Translations under genes and position numbers: made by a program
Assembly: GCF_903819435.1 (NCBI RefSeq)
Contig: NZ_CAIJDP010000058.1
Coordinates: 115,782-179,781, forward strand
Length of the DNA: 64,000 nucleotides
Source of the DNA: Flavobacterium salmonis
Lineage (GTDB): Bacteria; Bacteroidota; Bacteroidia; Flavobacteriales; Flavobacteriaceae
Direction: 5' to 3'
Shown: positions 1 through 8,884 of the stretch, piece by piece
Layout of the letters: each line of letters opens with the position of its first letter
Numbering within the stretch: the first letter of the stretch is position 1
Notes under the pieces: model-generated
What the model saw: only the letters and a program-made list of their open reading frames with translations
Databases searched by the model: none
Told to the model about the DNA's origin: nothing

Positions 1-82
1 AAAAATAAAATTTAAATCATCATATTTCAAATATTCTTATAACTTTGCAATTCAAAGTACTTTTATTTAAAAACAACTTTAC

Positions 83-2581
83 ATGAAAACAAACGAAATA
101 AATTATCTTTTTAAGAATCGAATTGGTGCTACGATTAGCCTTTTTGTCACAGCTTTTAGTACTGCACTCTTAATTTTATTATTAATAGGCAGTAAATATG
201 ATTTTGAGAGCTGTGAAATACTTTCTGTTATCAATCTTATTATTGTACTCCCTTATGCTGTAATTCTTAGTTTTAATGTTTTAAGAAATAAGGAAAAGTA
301 CCAGCATTTAATTCCTTTTTTATTTCTGAATTGGTTTATTGGATGTTTCTCAGCAAATATTCTAATCAATATATTTGAAAATCTTCCAATTTGGGTTTAT
401 TGCACAACGTTCTTGTTTTGCTTTTCAAACTTTGTCATTTACAGCGACATTAAAGACAAATACATTAGCATTTTTTCCTATTTTATTAATGGGTTTTCCT
501 GCTTGTTAATTCTATATTATGCCATATTTCTTATTCCTTTATCCTTCATTTCCCTAATTGGAATTATTGTATTAGGGATTGGATTTTATGGTTTAGTCCC
601 TGGAATTGTAATTATTACTCACACCGTTATACTTTCAAAAGTAATTTTGGATCATAAAAGAAACATGTATGCTTTTTGTGTCGGAATAGGCTCTGTTTTA
701 TTTGGCTTTATTCTGTTTACATTATTATTAAATATAGAAAGCCAAAAAGTAAACCGATACAGCATTACAAAAACATTTGATGAAAATAATGATCTGCCGG
801 CATATATTAGAATTTCTCAAAATCTAAAACCAAATTTTTTCAACGAAATATTACTAAAGAAGAACATCGTGTACACTGCCACTGATGAATTCTTTATTTT
901 AAGAGGTCTTGATGGCATTGGAAGCAATCAACAGTACAATGAAAGAAAAACGCATAATCCGTTTTTAAATATTGCCTATCATTTTACAGAAAAGTTGGAC
1001 CTAAGTACTGATGATCAAATAAACATCCTCAAATCTAATTTTAACAAAAGACTCGAAACTGAAGAGCAGCTCTGGAGCGGGACAGACCTCATTACCAAAA
1101 ACATTAAAGAAGATGTAAAAATTTACCCTAATGAAAGATTAGCATACACCGAAATTACAATGGATATCGCCTGCGATGAAAAAAGCTGGGGACAAAAGGA
1201 AGCTATTTATTCTTTTCAGCTTCCCGAAGGTTCTGTAGCTACCTCATTATCATTATGGGTCAATGGAATAGAAAGAAAAGGGGTTCTGACCACAAAAGAA
1301 AAAGCAAAAGTTGCCTACAAACAAATTGTTGGCGTCGAAGCACGCGATCCTTCTTTGATGCAATGGAAAGAAGGAAACAGGGTAACAGTTCGGGTTTTTC
1401 CTGTTACAAATGAAACACCAAGGACTTTTAAATGTGGTTTCACGACTCCCTTAAAAGTCAAAGACACCAAAATGACTTATCAAAGTCTGAACATCAAAGG
1501 TCCAAATATTAACAATGCCGCTACAATCTCAAGAATTCAGATAAGCGGAAATACCGCATTTGAAGCTTCAAAAGATTTTGATTTTGAAAATAATTATTAT
1601 ATCAATAATTCTAAAGGCTTAGAGGAATGGCAAGCAGAACTTACTTTAATCACAAACCCCGTCAATAATGCCTTTGTCTGGAAAAATAAGAGTTATGAAG
1701 CAAAACCAATACAAAAACAAAAAATTAGATTTTATCCGTCAGAAATAATCTTAGATCTGACTAATAATTGGAATATCGAAGAAGTTTTAGCACTCCTGAA
1801 AATAGCTAACAAAAAATACTTTGTTATAATCAACAATACCAAACAAGAAATCAATACCACAAATTGTGAATATATATTTGATCAGTTTCAGGAACTCAAT
1901 TATTCTCTTTTGCCTTTATTCAAAATGGAGAACAATAGTTTAATTATAACAAAATGCGGTACATTTTCTTCTAATTTTGAGGAGTTAGAATCCTCTGATT
2001 ATTTAAAAAAGATTAAAAAATTCACAAAAAACAAACATTTAAAAGTCATTAATATTTCTGATGAAATAAATCCTTTTTGGCAGACGGTAAAAGAACAGCG
2101 TTATGTTGAATATCTTCAAACAGATATTAAAAACTGCTCAAATATTATTAGCACAAATTGTTTTATAAAATTTAAAACATTCAAAAACAGTATTAATATA
2201 GAAACAGCCGGAATTGCAATTCAAGAAAATCCTTTTCTTGAAAAAACCACCAGCAAAGGATCTAATCATCTATACAGAATGTTTTGCTTCGGAAAAGTTT
2301 TAAATAATCAGGTAGAAATTCAAAATGACACATTAAAACAAAACAAATATGTTGATTTAGCTAAAGATGCTAATATTGTTACACCAATTTCGTCTTTAAT
2401 TGTTCTGGAAACCGATGAAGATTATAAAAATAACGGAATAGAAAAAAATATTGATACTTTAGGAAATGCTTCTGTTAATAATGACGGATCTGTTCCGGAA
2501 CCCCATGAATGGCTTTTAATCATTATTGGTTTTACAACGCTTTTCTTCTATTACAGAAAAAACAAAAAGCAGGTTATCTAA
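83..2581 (+). CDS. VIT-domain membrane protein with PEP-like C-terminal signal (exosortase N substrate)
   Basis: This 832-residue protein has several hydrophobic segments in residues 1-225. A VIT-type domain follows at about residues 335-470, containing EARDPSL. The C-terminus has the tripartite layout of an exosortase substrate: VPEPHEW at 804-810, a hydrophobic helix, then a basic tail (YYRKNKK). I recognise the 'XrtN system VIT domain protein' family from this combination. The gene ends in TAATG, overlapping the exosortase start by one base, so the two are translationally coupled. VIT domains are usually followed by a von Willebrand A domain, but I see no clear DxSxS metal site here, so residues 480-800 stay unassigned. 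The likely location is the cell envelope, anchored until processed by the exosortase. The family call is fairly sure; its cellular role is unknown. Confidence 0.85.
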   Translation: MKTNEINYLFKNRIGATISLFVTAFSTALLILLLIGSKYDFESCEILSVINLIIVLPYAVILSFNVLRNKEKYQHLIPFLFLNWFIGCFSANILINIFENLPIWVYCTTFLFCFSNFVIYSDIKDKYISIFSYFINGFSCLLILYYAIFLIPLSFISLIGIIVLGIGFYGLVPGIVIITHTVILSKVILDHKRNMYAFCVGIGSVLFGFILFTLLLNIESQKVNRYSITKTFDENNDLPAYIRISQNLKPNFFNEILLKKNIVYTATDEFFILRGLDGIGSNQQYNERKTHNPFLNIAYHFTEKLDLSTDDQINILKSNFNKRLETEEQLWSGTDLITKNIKEDVKIYPNERLAYTEITMDIACDEKSWGQKEAIYSFQLPEGSVATSLSLWVNGIERKGVLTTKEKAKVAYKQIVGVEARDPSLMQWKEGNRVTVRVFPVTNETPRTFKCGFTTPLKVKDTKMTYQSLNIKGPNINNAATISRIQISGNTAFEASKDFDFENNYYINNSKGLEEWQAELTLITNPVNNAFVWKNKSYEAKPIQKQKIRFYPSEIILDLTNNWNIEEVLALLKIANKKYFVIINNTKQEINTTNCEYIFDQFQELNYSLLPLFKMENNSLIITKCGTFSSNFEELESSDYLKKIKKFTKNKHLKVINISDEINPFWQTVKEQRYVEYLQTDIKNCSNIISTNCFIKFKTFKNSINIETAGIAIQENPFLEKTTSKGSNHLYRMFCFGKVLNNQVEIQNDTLKQNKYVDLAKDANIVTPISSLIVLETDEDYKNNGIEKNIDTLGNASVNNDGSVPEPHEWLLIIIGFTTLFFYYRKNKKQVI

Positions 2582-3822
2582 TGAAAGACTTTTTATCACA
2601 GAACAAAAAGGCAATTTTAATTTTGATTTTGTTTACTCTGTTAATCATAAATTATAATATTGTTGTTACTGGTCTTGATAGTAACCTTTTCGGAATTGTT
2701 TTCTCAATATTATTATTTCTTATCGGGGGTAGAAAAACTTCAATCAACATGAACTACCCTCTTTTAGGAATGATTTTTATACTGGAATTCATAAGCTTTC
2801 GTTTACACACAAAATCGTTGCATTTTTTAGCAATGTCATTTTTGATTTGCTCTCTGTATTATAGCTTCACCCGAAAATTTTCATTTATAGCTTTTATCTG
2901 TATCCTGTTATTTTCATCTCTTTTTAATACTTTTTTCGACTATTTGACAACTGAAATAAAACAGACACTTTGTTATACTGTTTATTTAACCCTGAAGAAT
3001 TTCATTATAATAGACAAAATTGAAGGCGTTAATTTTTATATTAACAATGCAAAAATCACCATTGATACAGCCTGCATGGGATTATCTATGTTTAAAACAG
3101 GATTACTCTTCGGTGCTTTATTACTGACTTTAGAAGAACGGAAACAACACAGATATTTCAGTATAAGGCAAATTCTTGCGTTCTGTTTGGTTGTAATTGC
3201 TTTGAATATTATTTCGAATTATTTCAGGATTCTATCATTAATTTTATTTGATTGTACTGAAGAGAATGTTTTGCATCATAGTATTGGATTACTTTGTTTT
3301 ATATTTTATCAAATTGCCCCCATGCTGTTTTTGATTCGTTTTTTTAAAACTGAACAAAAAGAAACTATTTATAAAACACAATCTTTACCAGCTTTACTGC
3401 CCTTATTGACAGGCGTAGTGATTATTTTTATTACTAGTCTGGAAATTAAAAAAGAAACACATTACAATCTATTGAAAAATCTAAATCCTGAATATCATAT
3501 TGAGAACGGAATATGGATCAATAAGGAAGTTTTTAAAATCGTAGCTCCTGAAAAACTCATTTACATTAAAACAATAGCACACAACCCTACAATTTGCTGG
3601 ACAGGAGATGGCTATAAAATTACTGAATCAAAAAGAATAATAAAAAATAAGTCTAAAATATGGTTTGTTAAATTAGAAAAAAATCACATTCAATATTTTT
3701 CATATTGGTGGTATGAATGTGATCAGAAAAAATATACTTCAATCACAGAGGTATTACTAATAAAACTTTTTTACAACAAACCTGTACGGCTTATAAATGA
3801 AACAAGTAAATTGACTTTATAA
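2581..3822 (+). CDS. xrtN: Exosortase N-like transpeptidase/protease
   Basis: This is a polytopic inner-membrane protein of 413 residues from the ATG that overlaps the previous stop. A longer frame from 2509 exists, but that would lie inside the upstream gene. The exosortase catalytic triad is visible between membrane helices: Cys165 in TACMGLSM, Arg216 in NYFRILSL and His232/His233 in LHHSIG. Exosortases recognise PEP-CTERM-like tails, cut them and probably transfer the protein to another anchor. The C-terminal 150 residues after the last helix form a soluble extension absent from minimal exosortases. Its only visible substrate is the neighbour upstream. A hairpin terminator follows. The family is confident; the N subtype rests on the VIT-protein partner. 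Confidence 0.85.
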   Translation: MKDFLSQNKKAILILILFTLLIINYNIVVTGLDSNLFGIVFSILLFLIGGRKTSINMNYPLLGMIFILEFISFRLHTKSLHFLAMSFLICSLYYSFTRKFSFIAFICILLFSSLFNTFFDYLTTEIKQTLCYTVYLTLKNFIIIDKIEGVNFYINNAKITIDTACMGLSMFKTGLLFGALLLTLEERKQHRYFSIRQILAFCLVVIALNIISNYFRILSLILFDCTEENVLHHSIGLLCFIFYQIAPMLFLIRFFKTEQKETIYKTQSLPALLPLLTGVVIIFITSLEIKKETHYNLLKNLNPEYHIENGIWINKEVFKIVAPEKLIYIKTIAHNPTICWTGDGYKITESKRIIKNKSKIWFVKLEKNHIQYFSYWWYECDQKKYTSITEVLLIKLFYNKPVRLINETSKLTL

Positions 3823-3827
3823 AAAAA

Positions 3828-3855
3828 GCCTGAGAAATTTTAAGATATCTCAGGC
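3828..3855. terminator. Bidirectional terminator between convergent exosortase and moxR genes
   Basis: GCCTGAGA (3828-3835) pairs with TCTCAGGC (3848-3855). An A-run precedes the stem, so it acts as a T-tract for reverse-strand transcription. It sits between the stops of two convergent genes. Confidence 0.7.
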
Positions 3856-3877
3856 AATTAACAATTTATATAATTTT

Positions 3878-4831
3878 TTACATCAACTTCTGAATAATAA
3901 TTTCCTCTGTTATTCCCTCAGCATCTGCTTTGTAGTTTTTGATAATCCTGTGACGCAAGATTCCGGTTGCAACTGCTTTTACATCTTCAATATCAGGAGA
4001 AAACTTACCATTGAAAGCTGCATGTGCTTTGGCCGCTAAAATTAAGTTTTGTGAAGCCCTTGGTCCTGCTCCCCAATCCAGATAATTTTTAACAAAATCA
4101 TTTGACAAAGGATTATCAGGACGTGTCTTACTCACTAAGGTCACTGCATATTCAATAACATTATCTGCTACAGGAATTCTGCGAATCAAGTGTTGAAAAT
4201 CTATGATTTCCTGTGCCGTAAACAAAGGATTTATTTTGGTTTTCAAATCAGAAGTAGTTTGTTTTACTACCTGTACCTCTTCCTGAAAACTTGGATATTC
4301 GAGTTTTACAGCAAACATAAAACGATCTAACTGAGCTTCAGGCAAAGGATAAGTTCCTTCCTGTTCAATTGGGTTTTGTGTTGCCAATACAAAATACGGC
4401 AAATCTAATTTATGATTTTCTCCAGCAATAGTAACGGAGCGTTCCTGCATGGCTTCAAGCAAAGCTGCCTGAGTTTTAGGAGGAGTCCTGTTAATCTCGT
4501 CAGCCAAAATGATATTCGAAAAAATTGGTCCTTTGATAAACTTAAACTGTCGGTTTTCATCCAGAATTTCACTCCCAAGGATATCTGATGGCATTAAATC
4601 CGGAGTAAACTGGATTCTTTTAAAATCTAAACCTAAAGCCTGAGATAATGTATTTATCATTAAGGTTTTTGCTAACCCGGGAACACCAATTAAAAGCGCA
4701 TGGCCTCCGGAAAATATGCAAAGTAAAATTTGATCTACCACGGCATCCTGCCCTACAATGATTTTTGCTATCTCGGTTTTTAATTCGTTTCTTTTTTGAA
4801 CTAAATTATGAATTGCTGCTACGTCAGACAT
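3878..4831 (-). CDS. MoxR-family AAA+ ATPase
   Basis: This 317-residue AAA+ ATPase of the MoxR/RavA group has Walker A GVPGLAKT at residues 49-56. Walker B is ILADEI with Asp111-Glu112, followed by the family signature NRTPPKTQAALLEAMQE. A sensor-1-like ATQNP and an arginine-rich region (DRFM) lie further on. MoxR proteins act as chaperones that help mature partner proteins, often metal-binding vWA proteins. Those usual partners (DUF58, vWA genes) are not adjacent here. Instead it lies downstream of the SurA-like gene on the same strand, with a terminator between them, so the two may not share a transcript. The target is unknown. Confidence 0.9.
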   Translation of the reverse strand: MSDVAAIHNLVQKRNELKTEIAKIIVGQDAVVDQILLCIFSGGHALLIGVPGLAKTLMINTLSQALGLDFKRIQFTPDLMPSDILGSEILDENRQFKFIKGPIFSNIILADEINRTPPKTQAALLEAMQERSVTIAGENHKLDLPYFVLATQNPIEQEGTYPLPEAQLDRFMFAVKLEYPSFQEEVQVVKQTTSDLKTKINPLFTAQEIIDFQHLIRRIPVADNVIEYAVTLVSKTRPDNPLSNDFVKNYLDWGAGPRASQNLILAAKAHAAFNGKFSPDIEDVKAVATGILRHRIIKNYKADAEGITEEIIIQKLM

Positions 4832-4853
4832 TTATGAATATATTTTAAATTAA

Positions 4854-4891
4854 AAAGAGTTAGCTCTATGAATTCATAAAACTAACTCTTT
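4854..4891 (-). terminator. Intrinsic terminator after surA-like gene
   Basis: AAAGAGTTAG (4854-4863) and CTAACTCTTT (4882-4891) form a 10-bp stem. On the reverse strand the stem is followed by TTTTTA, just past the stop at 4909 and before the moxR start. Confidence 0.75.
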
Positions 4892-4908
4892 TCTTTATTT
4901 AATAAAAA

Positions 4909-6342
4909 TTATTTTTTCAACCAATTATTAGTAAAAGTACAATCTCTGTATTCTCCAATAATCTTAATGTATGTATCTTTAATTTTTGTATCAAACCATT
5001 TTGCAATTGTATTGATTTGTTTTTCTTTTAATGCTAATTCTTTAATTTTAGTGTAATCTTTTGCATAATCGGCTGTGTGGCTATCGATTCTATTAGTTAC
5101 AGTTATCAATTTGTATGTTTTTTTTCCTTTATCATCTGTATCCAAAAGTGGCTGAGAAATTTCATTATCTTTTAAATTTGAAACCTGGCTGTATAATGTC
5201 GCATCCATTTTAGTTAATTCAAAACGGGTATCCTGCGTATTTGGATTAACTAAAGTACCTCCGTTTGCTCTTGTTTCTTTTTGATCAGATTCAGTTCTTG
5301 CAGCATCGGCAAAAGAAATTTCTTTATTTACAATCTTATTTCTAATATTTGTAATTCTTTCTTTAGCTTCTTTTAAAGCTGTTTCAGAAACTGTTGGTGA
5401 TATTAATATATGACGCAATTCTACTTCTTGTCCTTTAATTTTATCAACCATTATAATATGATAGCCATAGGTGGTTTCAAAAGGATCTGAAATCTCACCT
5501 TCTCCAAGACTAAAAGCAACATCCTTAAACTCTTTTACAAAAGGAGTTTTTCTTGTCATCTTATAATATCCTCCTGCAGGAGAAGAACCAGGGTCCTGAG
5601 AATACAAAACGGCTTTTGTTGCAAAACTTGAACCCTCTAAAACATCTTTTTTAATAGCGTTTAATCTGTCAATTACTTTTTGTTTGTCTTCTTTTGAAAC
5701 TTTAGGCTCCACAACAATTTGAGCAACTTCCATCTCAGCTCCAAAAGTTGGTAATTCATCTTTTGGTATTTTTTTAAAGAAATTACGAACTTCCTCTGGT
5801 GTTATTTCTACAGCATCGATAATCTTTTTCTGCATTTCCGAAGATAATTTTTGCTCTTTTAATATGTCTGCAAAATAAGTTTTGAATTCTTCAACAGAGC
5901 TTTTCTTATAGAATTCTACAATTTTATTGATATCCCCTCCTGTTTGTCTCATCATGTAAGTAAGCCTTTCATCCATCATACTTTTCACTTCAGCATCACT
6001 TACTATAATGCTGTCCTGAATGGCCTGATGTGCATATAACTTATCTTCTAAAAGTTTACCTAACATTTGACATCTTGTAACATCTTTTACAGAACCTCCC
6101 TGGGCAGTGATTTCAAGATATCCTTTGTCAATATCTGAGTCTAAAACAATATAATCTCCAACTGTAGCAATAATACCATCAATCTTTTGTTTATTAACTG
6201 AAGTTGCTTCAACAGGTTTCTCAGCTACAACATCTTTAATAATCTCCTGAGCAGAAATAATTGAGTTGAAAAAAAGTAAAAAACACATTGTTAACACTAA
6301 TTTGTAATCAATAGTTTTTAGCTGTAATTTTTTTAATAACAT
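4909..6342 (-). CDS. SurA-like periplasmic peptidyl-prolyl cis-trans isomerase
   Basis: From the ATG at 6342 the protein is 477 residues; the longer frame to 6438 lacks a signal peptide at its start. Residues 1-31 form a signal peptide, probably cut after ISA. An N-terminal SurA-like helical chaperone region spans about 55-190. Two parvulin (PpiC) domains follow at about 204-304 (with SSPAGGYY and YGYHIIMV) and 308-410 (starting ELRHILI). SurA-type proteins escort unfolded outer-membrane proteins across the periplasm and isomerise prolyl bonds. The second parvulin copy is less canonical (NGGTLVNPNT) and may be non-catalytic. The domain call is firm; direct equivalence to SurA is inferred from the layout. 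Confidence 0.88.
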   Translation of the reverse strand: MLLKKLQLKTIDYKLVLTMCFLLFFNSIISAQEIIKDVVAEKPVEATSVNKQKIDGIIATVGDYIVLDSDIDKGYLEITAQGGSVKDVTRCQMLGKLLEDKLYAHQAIQDSIIVSDAEVKSMMDERLTYMMRQTGGDINKIVEFYKKSSVEEFKTYFADILKEQKLSSEMQKKIIDAVEITPEEVRNFFKKIPKDELPTFGAEMEVAQIVVEPKVSKEDKQKVIDRLNAIKKDVLEGSSFATKAVLYSQDPGSSPAGGYYKMTRKTPFVKEFKDVAFSLGEGEISDPFETTYGYHIIMVDKIKGQEVELRHILISPTVSETALKEAKERITNIRNKIVNKEISFADAARTESDQKETRANGGTLVNPNTQDTRFELTKMDATLYSQVSNLKDNEISQPLLDTDDKGKKTYKLITVTNRIDSHTADYAKDYTKIKELALKEKQINTIAKWFDTKIKDTYIKIIGEYRDCTFTNNWLKK

Positions 6343-6661
6343 TATTTTAAATTTAATTTGAATGTAAGGCCTTGTTTTAGTCTTTTCTTTAAAACTGAAA
6401 TTAATTAAATCAATATTTTCAAAACTTAGAAAATACAAAAAAATTGCTTTCGTTTTTTACAACTTATAACGGACAAAAATAACAATTCAATTACATAATC
6501 CAACTATCAGCTATACTATTAACAAAAAATTATACACAATGCAGACAGTTGGCAATCAAGAAAAAACATATTAATGATTTTATTAGTCTAAATAATAAAA
6601 AAACCAAATCATCTAAACCAAAACAGAATCGCATTTATTTTCAAATCGTATTAATTAATAG

Positions 6662-6669
6662 TACTTTTG
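6662..6669 (+). promoter_or_regulatory. Candidate -7 element (TACTTTTG) for prfC
   Basis: TACTTTTG matches the Bacteroidota -7 consensus TAnnTTTG and lies 20 bases before the chosen ATG at 6690. No clear TTG at -33 is visible. If used, transcription would start around 6676 with a very short leader, which also argues against the longer TTG-initiated frame at 6549. Confidence 0.45.
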
Positions 6670-6689
6670 CAACCTATTTATACAAAAAT

Positions 6690-8282
6690 ATGAGCTTTTT
6701 AAAAGAAATACAACGCAGAAGAACTTTTGGAATTATCTCGCATCCCGATGCCGGTAAAACAACATTGACAGAAAAATTATTACTTTTTGGAGGTGCAATT
6801 CAGGAAGCAGGCGCCGTAAAAAACAATAAAATTAAAAAAGGTGCAACGAGTGATTTCATGGAAATCGAACGCCAAAGAGGTATTTCTGTTTCAACCTCTG
6901 TTCTTGCTTTTAATTATAATGACAAAAAAATCAATATTCTTGATACACCCGGACACAAGGATTTTGCTGAAGACACTTTTAGAACTTTAACAGCTGTTGA
7001 TAGCGTTATAGTTGTTATTGACGTTGCAAAAGGGGTTGAGGAACAAACTGAAAAATTAGTTGCAGTTTGTAGAATGCGTAATATTCCAATGATTGTTTTC
7101 ATCAATAAATTGGACCGTGAAGGAAAAGATGCTTTTGACTTAATGGATGAAGTAGAACAAAAACTAGGTTTGACGGTTACTCCTTTGAGTTTCCCTATCG
7201 GAATGGGGTATGATTTTCAGGGAATTTATAATTTATGGGAACAAAACATCAATCTTTTTAGCGGAGACAGCAGAAAAAATATCGAAGAAACGATTGCCTT
7301 TTCTGATGTCCAAAATAACCCGGAATTAGATAAAATTGTTGGTCAAAAAGCAGCTCAGAAACTTCGTGAAGAATTAGAATTAATCGACGAAGTTTATCCA
7401 AAATTTGATCGTCAGGATTATTTAGACGGAAAACTTCAGCCTGTATTTTTTGGTTCTGCTTTGAATAATTTTGGAGTTCGCGAATTGTTGGATTGTTTCG
7501 TTGCAATAGCACCATCTCCAAGACCGAAAGACTCTGAAACTCGTTTGGTAGATCCTACTGAAGAAAAAATGTCCGGCTTTGTATTTAAAATACATGCCAA
7601 TATGGATCCTAAACACAGAGATCGTCTGGCTTTTATCAAAATTGTTTCTGGAACATTCGAACGAAATAAGCCTTATTATCACGTTCGCCAGAAGAAAAAT
7701 TTAAAATTTTCGAGTCCAAATGCATTTTTCGCTGAGAAAAAAGAGATTGTCGACATTTCATATCCGGGAGATATTGTTGGTCTTCACGATACCGGAAATT
7801 TTAAAATTGGTGATACATTAACTGAAGGTGAATTAATGAGTTTCAAAGGAATTCCAAGTTTTTCACCTGAACACTTTAGATACATTAATAATGCTGATCC
7901 AATGAAAGCAAAACAATTAGATAAAGGAATTGATCAGTTAATGGATGAAGGTGTAGCACAGTTATTTACATTAGAAATGAATAACCGTAAGATCATTGGT
8001 ACTGTTGGTGCACTGCAATATGAAGTAATCCAATACCGTCTGGAACATGAATATGGAGCCAAATGTACTTACGAAAATTTTCCTGTTCACAAAGCGTGCT
8101 GGGTAAAACCTAACGACCCTAAAAGTGAAGAGTTTAAAGAGTTTAAAAGAATCAAACAAAAATTCCTAGCTCATGATAAATATGGACAATTAGTCTTTTT
8201 AGCTGATTCTGATTTTACGATTCAGATGACTCAAAGTAAATATCCAAATGTAAAATTATTTTTTACATCAGAATTTGAATAA
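6690..8282 (+). CDS. prfC: Peptide chain release factor 3
   Basis: This GTPase removes release factors 1 and 2 from the ribosome after termination. The 530-residue length from the ATG at 6690 matches the family (about 529). The 47 extra residues of the longest frame start at TTG and lie upstream of a -7 promoter element. Visible GTPase motifs are the P-loop SHPDAGKT (17-24), the RGISVSTSV switch I region, DTPGH and NKLD. A C-terminal RF3-specific domain follows. It is a single-gene unit on the forward strand, ended by a strong hairpin at 8311-8342. The surA-like gene is divergent upstream. Confidence 0.95.
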   Translation: MSFLKEIQRRRTFGIISHPDAGKTTLTEKLLLFGGAIQEAGAVKNNKIKKGATSDFMEIERQRGISVSTSVLAFNYNDKKINILDTPGHKDFAEDTFRTLTAVDSVIVVIDVAKGVEEQTEKLVAVCRMRNIPMIVFINKLDREGKDAFDLMDEVEQKLGLTVTPLSFPIGMGYDFQGIYNLWEQNINLFSGDSRKNIEETIAFSDVQNNPELDKIVGQKAAQKLREELELIDEVYPKFDRQDYLDGKLQPVFFGSALNNFGVRELLDCFVAIAPSPRPKDSETRLVDPTEEKMSGFVFKIHANMDPKHRDRLAFIKIVSGTFERNKPYYHVRQKKNLKFSSPNAFFAEKKEIVDISYPGDIVGLHDTGNFKIGDTLTEGELMSFKGIPSFSPEHFRYINNADPMKAKQLDKGIDQLMDEGVAQLFTLEMNNRKIIGTVGALQYEVIQYRLEHEYGAKCTYENFPVHKACWVKPNDPKSEEFKEFKRIKQKFLAHDKYGQLVFLADSDFTIQMTQSKYPNVKLFFTSEFE

Positions 8283-8310
8283 AGACATTTTACATTTTAC
8301 ACAAAATTAA

Positions 8311-8342
8311 AAAGCGCCAACTTTGAAAGTTGGCGCTTTTTT
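8311..8342 (+). terminator. Strong intrinsic terminator after prfC
   Basis: A near-perfect palindrome with arms AAAAGCGCCAACTTT and AAAGTTGGCGCTTTT is followed by a T-run. It starts 29 bases past the prfC stop and works on both strands. Confidence 0.9.
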
Positions 8343-8493
8343 TAAGAATTAAATTAACCTTTATATGGAAAAATTAATTTTCTTTATTTTATGTTAAGTC
8401 AAAAGTATGATTAAACAGTAACCTATTAAAACATACTCGTTGAAAGTAAATTAAATCAGATTAAATACACTTTTTATTAATTCATTTATAAAA

Positions 8494-8515
8494 AAAGCTC
8501 CATTTCTGGAGCTTT
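8494..8515 (-). terminator. Terminator after the DUF3467 gene
   Basis: AAAGCTCCA and TGGAGCTTT flank a short loop (tttc). On the reverse strand the stem is followed by TTTTTTTATAAA just after the DUF3467 stop. The rest of the 8343-8493 gap is AT-rich with no ORF or RNA gene that I can see. Confidence 0.75.
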
Positions 8516-8521
8516 AAAAAT

Positions 8522-8830
8522 TTACGCTTGTCCTGCCGGACCAAAATTAAGCGGAATCGGTGCTTGTTCAGTTTCTTTGATTTCGCCATGAGCAGCTTCA
8601 AATCGATGAATATTTTCTCCAATTGCTCTCAATAATCTTTTAGCATGTTGTGGCGTCAAAACAATTCTTGACTTCACCTTGGCTTTTGGAGTACCCGGCA
8701 TAATATTTACAAAATCTAAAACAAATTCAGATGATGAGTGGTTGATAATCGCAAGGTTAGAATAAATTCCTTCTGCAATAGTTTCATCTAACTCGATATT
8801 AATTTGCTCTTGTTGTTTCGGATTACTCAT
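8522..8830 (-). CDS. DUF3467 domain protein
   Basis: This small cytoplasmic protein of 102 residues matches my memory of the DUF3467 family. It has an ELDE...EGIYSNLAII N-terminal part, then SSSEFVLDFVNIMPG, then KSRIVLTPQHAKRLLRAIGENI. The function is not established. It follows rpoC by 54 bases on the same strand, with a UUCG-loop hairpin lacking a T-tract between them, so read-through from the polymerase operon is likely. This rpoC neighbour is, from memory, common in flavobacteria. Confidence 0.85.
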   Translation of the reverse strand: MSNPKQQEQINIELDETIAEGIYSNLAIINHSSSEFVLDFVNIMPGTPKAKVKSRIVLTPQHAKRLLRAIGENIHRFEAAHGEIKETEQAPIPLNFGPAGQA

Positions 8831-8850
8831 AATTTTAATATTTTTTCAAT

Positions 8851-8874
8851 TTCCCTCTTTCGAAAAAGAGGGAA
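8851..8874 (-). other. UUCG-capped hairpin at the 3' end of rpoC
   Basis: TTCCCTCTTT and AAAGAGGGAA form a 10-bp stem; the reverse-strand RNA carries a UUCG-type loop. No T-run follows, so it is more likely an mRNA-stabilising or processing structure than a full terminator. Confidence 0.5.
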
Positions 8875-8884
8875 TTGATAAGAA

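Noticed and set aside
6549..6689. N-terminal extension of release factor 3 from a TTG codon
   Set aside because: The 47 extra residues have no family match, begin at TTG, and lie upstream of a good -7 element; the ATG at 6690 gives the normal length.
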